Below the pieces are notes generated by a model. The model ran no database searches. It worked only from the letters and a program-made list of their open reading frames with translations, and was not told the DNA's origin. A program made the position numbers and the translations under genes. From the NCBI GenBank assembly GCA_030418115.1, contig JAUHQD010000003.1, forward strand, positions 248,001 through 312,000: a stretch of 64,000 bases of DNA. The letters run 5' to 3'. Shown in pieces: positions 27,801 through 38,272 of the stretch (its first letter is position 1; every line of letters starts with the position of its first letter). This DNA comes from Alteromonadaceae bacterium BrNp21-10 (GTDB lineage: Bacteria > Pseudomonadota > Gammaproteobacteria > Enterobacterales > Alteromonadaceae).

Positions 27801-28103
27801 GTGACTGCTATGGACGTAAAATTGTCGGCTACCAATACTTTCGAATTTGCGGGCGCCTTAACCCGTAATACTGTGGTCGGCGCATGGCCTAATCGTCGTA
27901 TACAGTGGGCTGCTTTAGATGCGGATGTAATTTTTGATTTAGCACAGGTGACCGCTATTGATACAGCAGGTTTGGCTTGGTTAATTCAATTAACCAGTGA
28001 ATGTCAGCAAGCCGAAAAGCAGTTAACTGTGCGACATGTGCCGACTTCTTTGTTGAAGTTGGCAAAAATCAGCGACGTTGAGGGGCTTTTACCGTTACAA
28101 TAA
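27801..28103 (+). CDS. mlaB: Mla STAS-domain protein
   Basis: A 100-residue STAS domain protein; the key loop is VTAIDTAGLAWLIQL, in which a Thr occupies the conserved phospho-acceptor position. MlaB binds MlaF and stabilises the transporter. The first codon is a GTG at 27801; an ATG at 27810 is an alternative start three codons later and neither has a strong ribosome site. Placement between mlaC and ibaG is conserved. Confidence 0.88.
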   Translation: MTAMDVKLSATNTFEFAGALTRNTVVGAWPNRRIQWAALDADVIFDLAQVTAIDTAGLAWLIQLTSECQQAEKQLTVRHVPTSLLKLAKISDVEGLLPLQ

Positions 28104-28135
28104 GCGCATAATTTTCATTATTGAATTTAGTATTT

Positions 28136-28384
28136 ATGCAAATATCCGAAATTGAAGACCTATTACATTCCGCATTAAGCCTCTCTGAATTAAAAATCAC
28201 CGGTGAAGGAGCTAGTTTTCAAATTGTTGCTGTCGGCGATATTTTTGATGGTGTTAGCCGCCTTAAAAAACAACAAATTATTTACGCTCCACTGAAGCAA
28301 CAAATTGCTGATGGCAGTATTCATGCGATCACAATTAAAGCCTTTACCCCAGAACAATGGAAACGCGAAAAGCACTTCCTATAA
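28136..28384 (+). CDS. ibaG: BolA-family protein IbaG
   Basis: An 82-residue BolA-like protein. The VAVGDIFDGVSRLKKQQIIYAPL region includes the invariant Arg-x-x-x-Gln of the family and ends with EQWKREKHFL. BolA proteins partner with monothiol glutaredoxins in iron-sulfur metabolism; IbaG is acid-inducible in E. coli. A TTG five codons earlier is possible, but the ATG at 28136 agrees with homologues. It lies 19 bp before murA. Confidence 0.9.
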   Translation: MQISEIEDLLHSALSLSELKITGEGASFQIVAVGDIFDGVSRLKKQQIIYAPLKQQIADGSIHAITIKAFTPEQWKREKHFL

Positions 28385-28403
28385 TTCTAAAGAAGAAGAA
28401 TAA

Positions 28404-29663
<1,260 letters not shown>

Positions 29664-29669
29664 CCGAAT

Positions 29670-29716
29670 TTAAGGGTAATTCTACTAAATTCAGTTTAGT
29701 TGGGATTAGCCCTTAA
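29670..29716. terminator. Shared hairpin between convergent murA and degS
   Basis: Outer arms TTAAGGG (29670-29676) and CCCTTAA (29710-29716) flank inner arms ACTAAA (29684-29689) and TTTAGT (29695-29700). It lies after murA and extends over the degS stop codon, so it could stop both transcripts. The T runs are short, so termination strength is uncertain. Confidence 0.45.
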
Positions 29717-30796
29717 TTCACCTATGGTCACAGGGATTTGCAAGCGTTGATTGTCACGCAGCACTTCAAAATGTAATACGCTGCCGGGCTGTGTTTCTGC
29801 CACTCGGTCTAATACCTGATGTATATTATCAATGTCTTCTTCTTCTATTCGAGTCAGAATGTCATCCGCTTGAATACCGGCTTTATTGGCTGGGCCCATG
29901 GGTTCTACCGCCGTTACTAAAATACCTGAGTAGGTATTAGTACCATTGGCTTCACGCTGTTCATAACCATTAATACCAATAAAACCACGAATAACCCGAC
30001 CATTGGCAATAATGCTATCCATGACTTTTTTCGCCAGTTCATAGGGAACGGCAAAGAAAATACCTGCCACATCTTTTACGCGACGCCTACTATCCAAGGT
30101 TTTAAAGTTGGCGTTATTGATGCCGACCAAATAGCCATTTGAATCAATCAAAGCACCACCTGAATTGCCTTCATTTAACGTCGCGTCCATTTGGATAAAA
30201 CTGGCGTAGCCATTGGCGTTGGTACTTAAGCCATTGCGGCCAGTGGCACTGATAACGCCTTGGGTGATGGTTTGACCAACATTGTAGGGGTTACCAATGG
30301 CCAAGACTAAATCACCGACTCGATTGGTGATTTCTGGTTGTTGGGGGATCACCGCTAGGTTATCCGATTCTACTTTGAGTACCGCGAGGTCAGTGTAAGC
30401 ATCTTGACCTACTTGCTGGGCTTCTAAGATACGGCCATCATTTAATCTAACTGAAATAGTCTCAGCATTACGAATAACGTGGTAACAAGTGAGGATATAG
30501 CCTTCTTCGTTCATGATTACGCCGGAACCTAAACTAATACGTTCTTGACGTTGCTGGTAAGGAAATGCGGGAGCATCAATGCTGGAACTGACAATATCAA
30601 TCACCGCTGGGGCGGATATCCTGACGGCATCGTGAAAACTAATGCGTTCGGGAACATAGTCTTGTTGGGTAAATAAACGTAGCGCTAAACCTGAATTTTG
30701 ACGAAGGTCAGGAATTAGAATGAGCAAAACAAAAGATACAATAAGGCCGAGTAAAACGGACTTACTAATGAAATATCCCCAAGAATGTTTTTTCAC
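29696..30796 (-). CDS. degS: Inner-membrane serine protease DegS
   Basis: A 366-residue protein: N-terminal membrane anchor (about 12-29), trypsin-like domain with the catalytic triad His in TCYHVI, Asp in YTDLAVL and Ser in EGNSGGAL, then a single PDZ domain (about 265-350). DegS cuts RseA when misfolded porins bind its PDZ, starting the sigma-E envelope response. Paired with degQ as in E. coli, 91 bp apart. Confidence 0.92.
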   Translation of the reverse strand: MKKHSWGYFISKSVLLGLIVSFVLLILIPDLRQNSGLALRLFTQQDYVPERISFHDAVRISAPAVIDIVSSSIDAPAFPYQQRQERISLGSGVIMNEEGYILTCYHVIRNAETISVRLNDGRILEAQQVGQDAYTDLAVLKVESDNLAVIPQQPEITNRVGDLVLAIGNPYNVGQTITQGVISATGRNGLSTNANGYASFIQMDATLNEGNSGGALIDSNGYLVGINNANFKTLDSRRRVKDVAGIFFAVPYELAKKVMDSIIANGRVIRGFIGINGYEQREANGTNTYSGILVTAVEPMGPANKAGIQADDILTRIEEEDIDNIHQVLDRVAETQPGSVLHFEVLRDNQRLQIPVTIGELRANPN

Positions 30797-30850
30797 AATA
30801 ATTAATTAGCTGCTGAAACTGTAAGAAGATCATAGCATTGAAGGTAAATA

Positions 30851-30876
30851 GAAGATAGCCGCGAGCGGCTATCTTC
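30851..30876 (-). terminator. Hairpin after degQ
   Basis: GAAGATAGCC (30851-30860) pairs with GGCTATCTTC (30867-30876) across a six-base loop, between degQ and degS. The T stretch on the minus strand is weak, so it may only partly stop transcription or protect the degQ mRNA end. Confidence 0.55.
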
Positions 30877-30887
30877 GGTTGTTGGAT

Positions 30888-32240
30888 TTAGCGAATGACC
30901 AAAAACACTGAGCTTTTGCCACGTTTTACGTTGAGCGCAACTACCCGTGGTTTTTGCTGCAAGTAATCTCGCATTGCTGCCACGGTTTTCATGCGTTGGC
31001 GATTAACTCCAACAATCACATCGCCTTCTTTTAACCCTACCATCGCCGCAGGTGAGCGTGGTGTTAATTGGGTAACTTCGATACCTTCATTACCATCTTC
31101 ACTCTTACCATTGGTGAATACGGCACCTTCCAAGGCGGGGTGCATTTCTTGTGCCTCAACATTGGCTGCCTGATAATCACCTAAAGTAGCGGTGAGAGTT
31201 TGCTTTTTACCGTCCCGCAGAATGGTGAGTTTGGTTTCTGTGCCAGCACCTAAGGTTGCGACTTTGGCGCGCAATTCATGGAAGCTTTTCACTTTCTTGC
31301 CATTTAAGGCAATGATAATGTCACTAGCACGTAATCCTGCTTTATCTGCAGCAGAGTCGGGTGAAACCTCGCGTACCACGGCACCTTGATTAATATCCAG
31401 CTCCATGGCGTCCGCGAGATCAGCATCTAAGTTGCCACCGGTTATCCCTAGTAATCCTCGACGTACTTCACCAAATTCAATAATTTGGTCCACTAAACTT
31501 TTCATCATATTACTGGGGATAGCAAAACCAATACCGATATTGCCGGGGCCGATAATCGCTGTATTAATACCTGCTAGTTGCCCTTTTAAATTGACTAACG
31601 CACCGCCGGAGTTGCCGCGGTTAATGGCGGCATCGGTTTGGATAAAATCTTCAAAACCTTCAATATTCAGTCCAGATCGTCCTAAGGCGCTAACAATGCC
31701 TGATGTGACGGTTTGTCCTAGACCAAAAGGGTTACCAATGGCAATCACAAAGTCGCCAACGCGTAGTTTGTCGGAATCCGCTAAGGGGAGGTCACTGAGT
31801 TTATCTGCTTCAATTTGCAATAACGCGATGTCACTTTGCTCATCAGCCCCTAGTTTTTTTGCCACAAATTCGCGGCCATCCGTTAACTTAACTCTGATCT
31901 CATTGGCATTTTCGACAACATGATTATTAGTAACAATGTAGCCCTTCTTGGCATCAATGATCACACCGGAGCCCAGACCTTTAAAAGGCTTTTCCTGTAC
32001 TTGTTCATCTGGTGCATTAGGCCCAAAGAAATATTTAAACATTTCCGGTACGCGCTGCTTTGATACCTGCGTGCCTTCTACCGCAATGCTCACCACCGCA
32101 GGAGTGACTTTTTCTAGCATCGGTGCTAAAGATGGAACTTCTTCTTCGCTGCTAAAAAATGGGATGGCTGCTTGTGTGGTCATAACCTGAGCGCTGAGCA
32201 ATGTCAAAATTGCCACGGCGTTAACAACGATTTTTTTCAT
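30888..32240 (-). CDS. degQ: Periplasmic serine protease/chaperone DegQ (DegP family)
   Basis: A 450-residue periplasmic protease: signal peptide ending TTQA, protease domain with His in VTNNHVVENA, Asp in QSDIALL and Ser in RGNSGGALVNL, then two PDZ domains (about 250-340 and 360-445). It degrades or refolds misfolded envelope proteins. The LA-type loop is of moderate length, fitting DegQ or MucD more than DegP. An inverted repeat TTGAAC/GTTCAA (32267-32290) lies 27 bp before the start. Confidence 0.92.
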   Translation of the reverse strand: MKKIVVNAVAILTLLSAQVMTTQAAIPFFSSEEEVPSLAPMLEKVTPAVVSIAVEGTQVSKQRVPEMFKYFFGPNAPDEQVQEKPFKGLGSGVIIDAKKGYIVTNNHVVENANEIRVKLTDGREFVAKKLGADEQSDIALLQIEADKLSDLPLADSDKLRVGDFVIAIGNPFGLGQTVTSGIVSALGRSGLNIEGFEDFIQTDAAINRGNSGGALVNLKGQLAGINTAIIGPGNIGIGFAIPSNMMKSLVDQIIEFGEVRRGLLGITGGNLDADLADAMELDINQGAVVREVSPDSAADKAGLRASDIIIALNGKKVKSFHELRAKVATLGAGTETKLTILRDGKKQTLTATLGDYQAANVEAQEMHPALEGAVFTNGKSEDGNEGIEVTQLTPRSPAAMVGLKEGDVIVGVNRQRMKTVAAMRDYLQQKPRVVALNVKRGKSSVFLVIR

Positions 32241-32266
32241 TGGTATACCTCTTTGATTTGGACAAA

Positions 32267-32290
32267 TTGAACTTTGTAGATAAGGTTCAA
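32267..32290 (-). promoter_or_regulatory. Inverted repeat in the degQ control region
   Basis: TTGAAC and GTTCAA are separated by 12 bp just upstream of the degQ ribosome site (AGAGGTATACC). On the minus strand the left arm reads TTGAACCTT, which resembles the -35 (GAACTT) of sigma-E promoters, but a good -10 at 16 bp is not seen. It could be a regulator site or a leader hairpin. Confidence 0.35.
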
Positions 32291-32479
32291 TTAGAATATT
32301 TCAATACTGAGTATGCTTCGCTAGGGTTGTTTTCTTAAATCGCTGGGATTGAGTGAAGAAAACAAACCTCACTGGCGTTAGCATTCAGCCTAAAGACCGG
32401 TACTGTTGACCTTAGTTCAAAATTGGTGGGAGGTAAAAAGTTACTAAATGTTAACAGCGCACTATGAGAGAAGGTGAAT

Positions 32480-32522
32480 AAGCCGACGGATTTACGGTGA
32501 ATATAACCACCAGCGTCGGCTT
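32480..32522 (-). terminator. Hairpin between zapG and degQ
   Basis: AAGCCGACG (32480-32488) pairs with CGTCGGCTT (32514-32522), with an inner GGTG/CACC pairing. It follows the zapG stop codon, on the minus strand. The T run is short; it probably ends zapG transcription and separates it from degQ. Confidence 0.55.
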
Positions 32523-32531
32523 GGGAATAAA

Positions 32532-32972
32532 TTAATCGTTAGCCTGAACCGTCGATTTTTTGCTGCCACTGAAAACGCCAGAATTACCGCCAGCATAATC
32601 TAACGGTTGGAAGTCAGCGCTGCTATGGGTACTTTTACTCTTGCTACCTTTATTACGTAAATAGGCGTTTGCTTGATCGCCAAAAAACGTCAGGCGTTCT
32701 TGGTCGTCTTGTTCATCTTCAGATAACACAACATTTGCTTCAAAGTGATCAAATTGACTCTTCAAGGCCGCGCATTGTTGTTCAATGACTGCCAGCATTT
32801 GGCGAGATTCTAACAAATGACTACTGGTTTGCTGGGCCAACAGTTCTTTGATTGTGAGTTCGGCTTGATCTTCACTTGATGGTTGTGATCGTTGTGTGAA
32901 CCAATACTTGGCGGCAAAGAAGCCGATAACAGCCCCAGCAACAATAAGTACTAAATTAATGATTATTTCCAT
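32532..32972 (-). CDS. zapG: Cell division/envelope protein ZapG (YhcB, DUF1043)
   Basis: A 146-residue protein with an N-terminal membrane helix (about 4-20), a predicted coiled coil (about 35-85) and a disordered Ser/Lys-rich tail. Length and layout match YhcB/ZapG (DUF1043), which coordinates envelope synthesis and division. It is divergent from zapE and sits next to degQ-degS, the conserved arrangement. Confidence 0.85.
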   Translation of the reverse strand: MEIIINLVLIVAGAVIGFFAAKYWFTQRSQPSSEDQAELTIKELLAQQTSSHLLESRQMLAVIEQQCAALKSQFDHFEANVVLSEDEQDDQERLTFFGDQANAYLRNKGSKSKSTHSSADFQPLDYAGGNSGVFSGSKKSTVQAND

Positions 32973-33080
32973 AAAAACTCCATATTTCTCAACATACGCT
33001 TTACTTAATAATAAGCACTAAGCAAACTATGCGGCCAATTAAATTTCTAAATATTAATTGAAGGATACCTCAATAGCACC

Positions 33081-34187
33081 ATGATACCTCTAACGCCGTG
33101 GCAAAAATACCAGCAAGATTTAGAAAGTAGCGATTTTGTTTATGATCAAGCGCAAGAACAAGCGGTTTTGCATTTACAGCGTCTATACGATGATTTATTA
33201 GCTAAACGCTCTGAAATTGGGCCGTTGAAGGCGTTATCCAAATGGTTTTTATCTCATGATTCTCAGCAACAGATAAAAGGGCTGTATTTTTGGGGAGGCG
33301 TGGGCCGAGGGAAAACTTATTTGGTGGATACTTTTTACGAATGCTTACCGATAAAACGCAAAATGCGCATTCACTTCCATCGTTTTATGCATCGGGTACA
33401 TAGTGAATTAAGACAATTGGCTGGGCAAGTGGATCCATTAAAAACCGTTGCTAAGCAATTTGCCGATGAAGCAAAAATCATTTGTTTTGATGAGTTTTTT
33501 GTTTCCGATATTACGGATGCGATGATTTTGGGCACGTTAATGGAGGAGCTGTTCAAACATCAGGTGGTGTTAGTGGCAACGTCCAATATTATTCCCGATG
33601 AGCTCTACCGTAATGGCTTGCAACGTGCGCGTTTTTTACCGGCGATTACATTACTCAATCGGCATACCGAAGTGGTGAATGTTGATAGCGGTGTTGATTA
33701 TCGTTTACGGACCTTAGAACAAGCGGAAATTTTCCATTCACCATTAGACCAACAAGCCCAGCAAAATCTGGATAGATATTTCACACAGTTGGCTCCTGAA
33801 GAAGGTCATAGCGGACGTGAAATTGAAATTGTGGGACGACAATTACAAACAATACGGGATGCCGATGGCGTGGTAATGTTTGAGTTTTCTACGTTGTGCG
33901 AAAGTGCTAGAAGTCAAACCGATTACATGGAAATAAGCTGTTGTTATCACAGTGTGTTATTAGCCAACGTTAAGCAAATGGGGGCACACAATGATGACGC
34001 AGCGCGGCGTTTTATTGCTATGGTCGATGAATTCTACGAACGTAATGTCAAACTCATCATATCGTCGGCAGTGCCGATAGAGAAGTTGTATAACGATGGT
34101 GGATTAAATTTTGAATTTAAGCGTTGCTTGAGTCGATTGAAGGAAATGCAATCTCACGATTACCTAGCTAGCCAACATTTGCCTTAA
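33081..34187 (+). CDS. zapE: Cell division ATPase ZapE (AFG1-like)
   Basis: A 368-residue ATPase of the AFG1/ZapE family. Walker A is GGVGRGKTY, Walker B IICFDEFFV, and VALVATSN-like sensor (VLVATSNIIPDELY) follows; FEFSTLCESARSQTDY is the family's C-terminal motif. ZapE binds FtsZ and helps constriction under low oxygen. In many relatives rplM comes next; here a 3-kb insertion intervenes. Confidence 0.94.
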   Translation: MIPLTPWQKYQQDLESSDFVYDQAQEQAVLHLQRLYDDLLAKRSEIGPLKALSKWFLSHDSQQQIKGLYFWGGVGRGKTYLVDTFYECLPIKRKMRIHFHRFMHRVHSELRQLAGQVDPLKTVAKQFADEAKIICFDEFFVSDITDAMILGTLMEELFKHQVVLVATSNIIPDELYRNGLQRARFLPAITLLNRHTEVVNVDSGVDYRLRTLEQAEIFHSPLDQQAQQNLDRYFTQLAPEEGHSGREIEIVGRQLQTIRDADGVVMFEFSTLCESARSQTDYMEISCCYHSVLLANVKQMGAHNDDAARRFIAMVDEFYERNVKLIISSAVPIEKLYNDGGLNFEFKRCLSRLKEMQSHDYLASQHLP

Positions 34188-34435
34188 TGAATTTTTTCGG
34201 AAAATAGTAATGATTTCTATACAATATTATATTGCCTTTAATGTCGGTTTTACTGTTTCAATAAAGGGCGTTTGCTTTTAAATTAAGCTAATGGAGATTG
34301 TTTCTTCTAATACTGTCAGGGCCACTTAAATATACAATGATTTATTTTGTTGGTTATCACCTGATAAAAATTTATTAAAGTCAAAAAATAATCGCTCTCG
34401 GTTGAGCATCATTATTTGTAATAGGGAAATAAGAA

Positions 34436-34900
34436 ATGAAAAATCTAATCTTTGCGGTGGTTACAATCGTTCTCAGTGCTTGTTCTTCAACAAGTGATTA
34501 TTCTGAAATAAAAGATTTAAATGGTGCTGAGGCACCCTATACTGATTATGTTCAAAGTCAGGAACTCATGGAATTAGAGAATGTGGAAGATTTCATCCTT
34601 TGGGATTATATGATCCTAGATAACCAGCATGTCACGTTATCTGAGCGCAACAAAAAATCATACATGGTTGAGCTGGAAGAATCTTGTAAGAATATGGTGT
34701 TTGCTAAACGGATTGGTATTTACCAAAGAGAAAAGGAAGTACTCAATAAAGGTGATCAAATTATTCGGGTTGGGAATGAAAATGAAGGGTGCTTCATCAC
34801 CAGAATCTATAAATTGAACCGAGTACAGTTAGAACAGCTTTCACATATGAATGTCAGTAGAAGATCAAACACTAGTATTAACTCGCCTGAAAGATTCTAA
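34436..34900 (+). CDS. Small lipoprotein, DUF6491-like
   Basis: A 154-residue lipoprotein (lipobox LSAC, Cys16). The mature part has W-D-Y, ILDNQHV, the ELEESCKNMVFAKRIGI helix-like segment and ENEGCFITRIYKL, a pattern I associate with DUF6491: a Trp-led strand, a C-x-x-x-x-F-A-K-R motif and a later Cys that may form a disulfide. The function is unknown. A frameshifted relative lies at 51752-52055; both are beside chemoreceptor genes. RBS AGGGAAATAAG precedes the ATG. Confidence 0.7.
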   Translation: MKNLIFAVVTIVLSACSSTSDYSEIKDLNGAEAPYTDYVQSQELMELENVEDFILWDYMILDNQHVTLSERNKKSYMVELEESCKNMVFAKRIGIYQREKEVLNKGDQIIRVGNENEGCFITRIYKLNRVQLEQLSHMNVSRRSNTSINSPERF

Positions 34901-35266
34901 AACAATAAAACCAATCTCGTTGAATTTTATGAAAATTGGTATTTTTAAACCCGCTATTGGTTTTATGATTGAATCACGTCCAGCATTAATTGGGGAAAGC
35001 CTACCGATTCTATGCTGGGCTATTTACCACTGTTGATATTGCGATAGTTAAGAAAAAGCTACTTAGACGGTCAAAATATACGCGCCAAATAATGGTGTAA
35101 CTAAATACTGCCTGGATCGATAGAGAGAAATGTAATATTACGATTATTCTGGCAGTTAATATCTCAATTAATCTCTTATTTTTTATTAATTAAATCAAGG
35201 TGCTTAGCCATATCTAGATTATTGGTCTACGTTAACTAATAGTATTTCTGTAATAGGGTGTTTTAT
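34901..35266. other. Non-coding spacer before the chemoreceptor gene
   Basis: AT-rich stretch after the lipoprotein gene. A weak hairpin AAAACCAAT...ATTGGTATTTTT begins soon after the stop and might terminate transcription. An ATG frame of 35 codons at 34929 has no recognisable family and no good ribosome site. No other structure is seen. Confidence 0.45.
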
Positions 35267-36883
35267 ATGAATTGGCAAAGTATTCGTGTCAAAAGTTCGC
35301 TACCAATAGTCCTGCTTGCTACGGCACTGCTGATTACCTTTTTGTTATTCTCTATGCTACTAAAAATGCAAGATGATGCATTAGAAGCGCAATCGACTAA
35401 GTTTCTAAAAGCCATCGCGGTGGTATTAAATGCAGATCGAGATCTTTATCAGGCAAAATTAGCTGAAACCCATGTATTGAGTGGACGTGGGGATATGAGA
35501 AAAGAACGTGCCGATTGGCAAGATAATGCTGAACAAGTGAAGCAGCGTTTTACTCAATATCGTAATTTTTTAGCGGAGTGGCCGGAAATATCACAAAAAT
35601 TCAATCAGTTCGAGCAGACCTATCAAGCTTGGATGGTCTCGTCACAACAGTTGTTAGATGTGATGCAAAGAGATGGCTCAGTTAGTGATAATGTACTTCA
35701 GGATTCAAATAGTAAGTTTGAAACGTTGCGTGATGTACTTGATAAAGCAGGCGAGGCAGCTGAAGCTCATTCAATCAAATTACAAAATGGTTTAGATGAT
35801 GAGGTCCGCACATTCGAGCTTATTTCCATGCTGGTCATTTTAGTCATCTTAGGTATTGCTGGCTGGTTTAGTTACTTAATGCCCAAAAAATTGACCGAAC
35901 AAATTAACTTTTTGTCGACGCGTATTCATGAAATTGCCTCGGGTGAAGGTGATTTAACCGCCAGAATTAATATCACCAGCAAAGATGAATTTGCTGAGTT
36001 GGCGCAGGAATTTAATAGTTTTGTTAGTAACTTGCAGGAACTGATCAAGTCCATATTGGAACAAGGTCGCGAATTGGAGTTGTTAACTTTTACCTTAGCG
36101 GATTCATCAGAAAAAACCCAGTCGATCTTTAATACCCTGACATCGTCTTCAGAATCTATTGTCAGTGCAGTATACGAAATGAACAGCTCGAATAAAGAGA
36201 TGGCGACCATTGCGTCGACAACAGCCGAAGAAGCAGAGAACTCAAGTATCATGTCAAAAAGAGGCATTACTGTGGTCGATAACTCAAATCGTCAAATTGG
36301 TGAGTTATCTTCAGATATGGATAAAGCACTGCATAGCTCAGAGGAACTGCAAAAGAACTCGGACAATATCGCCTCGGTACTGGATGTTATTCGCGGCATT
36401 GCTGACCAAACCAACTTACTAGCACTTAATGCAGCGATTGAAGCGGCACGGGCGGGTGAGCAAGGTCGTGGTTTTGCGGTGGTGGCTGACGAAGTACGTA
36501 CATTAGCCACCCGTACTCAGGAAAGTACCAACCACATTCAAACCATGATTGAAACGCTCAAAGAAAGTGTCAATTTATCCGGCAGCTATATTTCCAGTGG
36601 TAAGAAAAATGCCGATGAAATGATTGAGTTGTTTGAAGAGGCCAATGAAGTCTTTAAATCTATTCAGCAATCCTCAACCACAGTACATGATATGTCATCA
36701 CAAACGGCACTGGCGACCAATGAACAAATGCAGGTTTCAGATGCTATTAGTAAAAGTTTGCATGAGTTAAATGATCAAACCGCCATCGCCGGTTCAGTGG
36801 TTGATGCTAGTGATGAACTATCACGCAATATTAAAGGCTTATCCGAACGTTTGAATCAATTAGTGGGTCGTTTTAAAGTCTAA
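35267..36883 (+). CDS. Methyl-accepting chemotaxis protein
   Basis: A 538-residue receptor: N-terminal membrane helix (about 10-30), a helical periplasmic domain of about 150 residues without a Cache fold, a second helix (near 185-205), HAMP ([11 protein letters not shown] onwards) and a signalling domain whose hairpin tip reads [20 protein letters not shown]. The domain has no C-terminal CheR-docking pentapeptide. AGGG lies seven bases ahead of this ATG; an in-frame GTG three codons earlier is less likely. It signals to CheA/CheW encoded elsewhere. Confidence 0.9.
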   Translation: MNWQSIRVKSSLPIVLLATALLITFLLFSMLLKMQDDALEAQSTKFLKAIAVVLNADRDLYQAKLAETHVLSGRGDMRKERADWQDNAEQVKQRFTQYRNFLAEWPEISQKFNQFEQTYQAWMVSSQQLLDVMQRDGSVSDNVLQDSNSKFETLRDVLDKAGEAAEAHSIKLQNGLDDEVRTFELISMLVILVILGIAGWFSYLMPKKLTEQINFLSTRIHEIASGEGDLTARINITSKDEFAELAQEFNSFVSNLQELIKSILEQGRELELLTFTLADSSEKTQSIFNTLTSSSESIVSAVYEMNSSNKEMATIASTTAEEAENSSIMSKRGITVVDNSNRQIGELSSDMDKALHSSEELQKNSDNIASVLDVIRGIADQTNLLALNAAIEAARAGEQGRGFAVVADEVRTLATRTQESTNHIQTMIETLKESVNLSGSYISSGKKNADEMIELFEEANEVFKSIQQSSTTVHDMSSQTALATNEQMQVSDAISKSLHELNDQTAIAGSVVDASDELSRNIKGLSERLNQLVGRFKV

Positions 36884-37007
36884 ACAGTCTTCTATTGCCT
36901 ATTGTTTCAGTCTAATCGTTCAGCATTATTGTGCTGGGTTGATGTCGAGTTAATGGATTATCTTGTCATTGATTGAAATTTCTACGTGATCTCGCTAGAA
37001 AACTCTG

Positions 37008-37013
37008 TATAAT
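37008..37013 (+). promoter_or_regulatory. Likely rplM promoter -10 box with GC-rich discriminator
   Basis: TATAAT followed immediately by CCGCGCCC. The -35 region is poor. A GC-rich discriminator downstream of the -10 is characteristic of promoters repressed by ppGpp/DksA, as expected for ribosomal protein genes. Confidence 0.6.
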
Positions 37014-37034
37014 CCGCGCCCTGCCCAGTTACTG

Positions 37035-37051
37035 CCACTTTGGGAAAGTGG
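37035..37051 (+). promoter_or_regulatory. Hairpin in the rplM leader
   Basis: CCACTTT and AAAGTGG pair around a GGG loop about 20 nt after the predicted transcription start, in a leader of roughly 160 nt. In E. coli, rplM-rpsI is feedback-regulated through L13 acting on its own leader, so this could be part of a control structure; that is inference. Confidence 0.45.
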
Positions 37052-37181
37052 AACAACCAAATTACTCGAAGGGGTAAACACTTTGGTTTAAGCGGTTTTA
37101 CTGCGTAATTGGCTTGTAGAGTCTGCAAGTTTTGCAGTTTAACTAAACATGTAACTTTTTTATTAATAAGGGTAACGATTG

Positions 37182-37610
37182 ATGAAAACTTTTGTTGCTA
37201 AGCCAGCCACGGTTGAACGTGATTGGTTTGTGGTTGACGCCACGGATAAAACTTTAGGTCGCTTTGCGACTGAAATCGCACGTCGTCTTCGCGGTAAGCA
37301 TAAGCCAGAATTTACGCCTCACGTAGACACTGGTGATTATATTGTTGTGATTAACGCTGAAAAAGTCGTTGTAACGGGCAATAAAGCCCAAAACAAAATG
37401 TACTACTCTCACTCTGGCTATCCAGGCGGTTTGAAAGAAGTTAATTTTGAAAAGTTACAAGCAAAAAAACCAGAGATGATCATTGAGAAAGCGGTTAAAG
37501 GTATGTTACCTAAAGGTCCTTTAGGTCGTGCTATGTTCCGCAAAATGAAAGTCTTTGCCGGTGCTGAGCATACTCATGCTGCTCAACAGCCTCAAGTTTT
37601 AGACATTTAA
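37182..37610 (+). CDS. rplM: 50S ribosomal protein L13
   Basis: A 142-residue protein with the family start [20 protein letters not shown] and the [20 protein letters not shown] core. It binds 23S rRNA in early 50S assembly. The codon before is TTG; the ATG at 37182 is the start, with AAGGGTAACG before it. It is followed by rpsI 13 bp downstream. Confidence 0.98.
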   Translation: MKTFVAKPATVERDWFVVDATDKTLGRFATEIARRLRGKHKPEFTPHVDTGDYIVVINAEKVVVTGNKAQNKMYYSHSGYPGGLKEVNFEKLQAKKPEMIIEKAVKGMLPKGPLGRAMFRKMKVFAGAEHTHAAQQPQVLDI

Positions 37611-37623
37611 CGGAGCGTAAGTA

Positions 37624-38016
37624 ATGGCAGATAATCAATATTACGGCACAGGCCGACGCAAAAGCTCTACTGCTCGCGTATTCTTACGTCCAGGTAGTGG
37701 AAACATTCAAATAAACCAACGTACTATCGAACAATTTTTCGGTCGCGAAACGGCTCGTATGATCGTTCGTCAACCATTAGAATTGGTTGAGATGACTGAA
37801 AAATTTGACTTATACATCACTGTTAAAGGTGGTGGTATTGGTGGTCAAGCTGGTGCAATCCGTCACGGTATTACTCGTGCATTGATGGAATTCGACGAAA
37901 CACTTCGTCCTGCACTACGTAAAGCTGGTTTTGTAACCCGTGATTCGCGTCAAGTTGAGCGTAAGAAAGTGGGTCTACATAAAGCGCGTAAGCGTCCACA
38001 ATTCTCAAAACGTTAA
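37624..38016 (+). CDS. rpsI: 30S ribosomal protein S9
   Basis: A 130-residue protein beginning with [19 protein letters not shown] and ending in the conserved basic tail [11 protein letters not shown], whose C-terminal Lys-Arg reaches the P-site tRNA. It is co-transcribed with rplM and followed by a strong terminator. Confidence 0.98.
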   Translation: MADNQYYGTGRRKSSTARVFLRPGSGNIQINQRTIEQFFGRETARMIVRQPLELVEMTEKFDLYITVKGGGIGGQAGAIRHGITRALMEFDETLRPALRKAGFVTRDSRQVERKKVGLHKARKRPQFSKR

Positions 38017-38034
38017 GTTTTATTGTTGTATTCA

Positions 38035-38062
38035 AAAAACCGGCTCATGTGGCCGGTTTTTT
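38035..38062 (+). terminator. Intrinsic terminator of rplM-rpsI
   Basis: AAAAAACCGGC pairs with GCCGGTTTTTT around a TCATGTG loop, ending in a run of T. It lies 18 bp after the rpsI stop. Confidence 0.93.
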
Positions 38063-38272
38063 ATTTTTACGACTGTTATTACCTTAGAATATCCTCGACT
38101 TTCCGATAGATTCCGTAAATTTTCAAATAGTTCAGGTTAATTTGTTGTTTTACACATCATTTCCTTGTGTTTAATAGGGTTTTTCTTTTATCATTTTCGC
38201 CGCTTAATAACTAAACTTATAAACTTTGCCATAACGAGCAAAAACCAATTCCAACCTTTGGAGAAAAATTGG

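Noticed and set aside
31405-31923. 172-codon plus-strand frame opposite degQ
   Set aside because: It is an antisense shadow of a well conserved protease gene, with low-complexity Ser/Pro/Leu composition.
34929-35036. 35-codon ATG frame after the lipoprotein gene
   Set aside because: No ribosome site, no family, not extended by homology.
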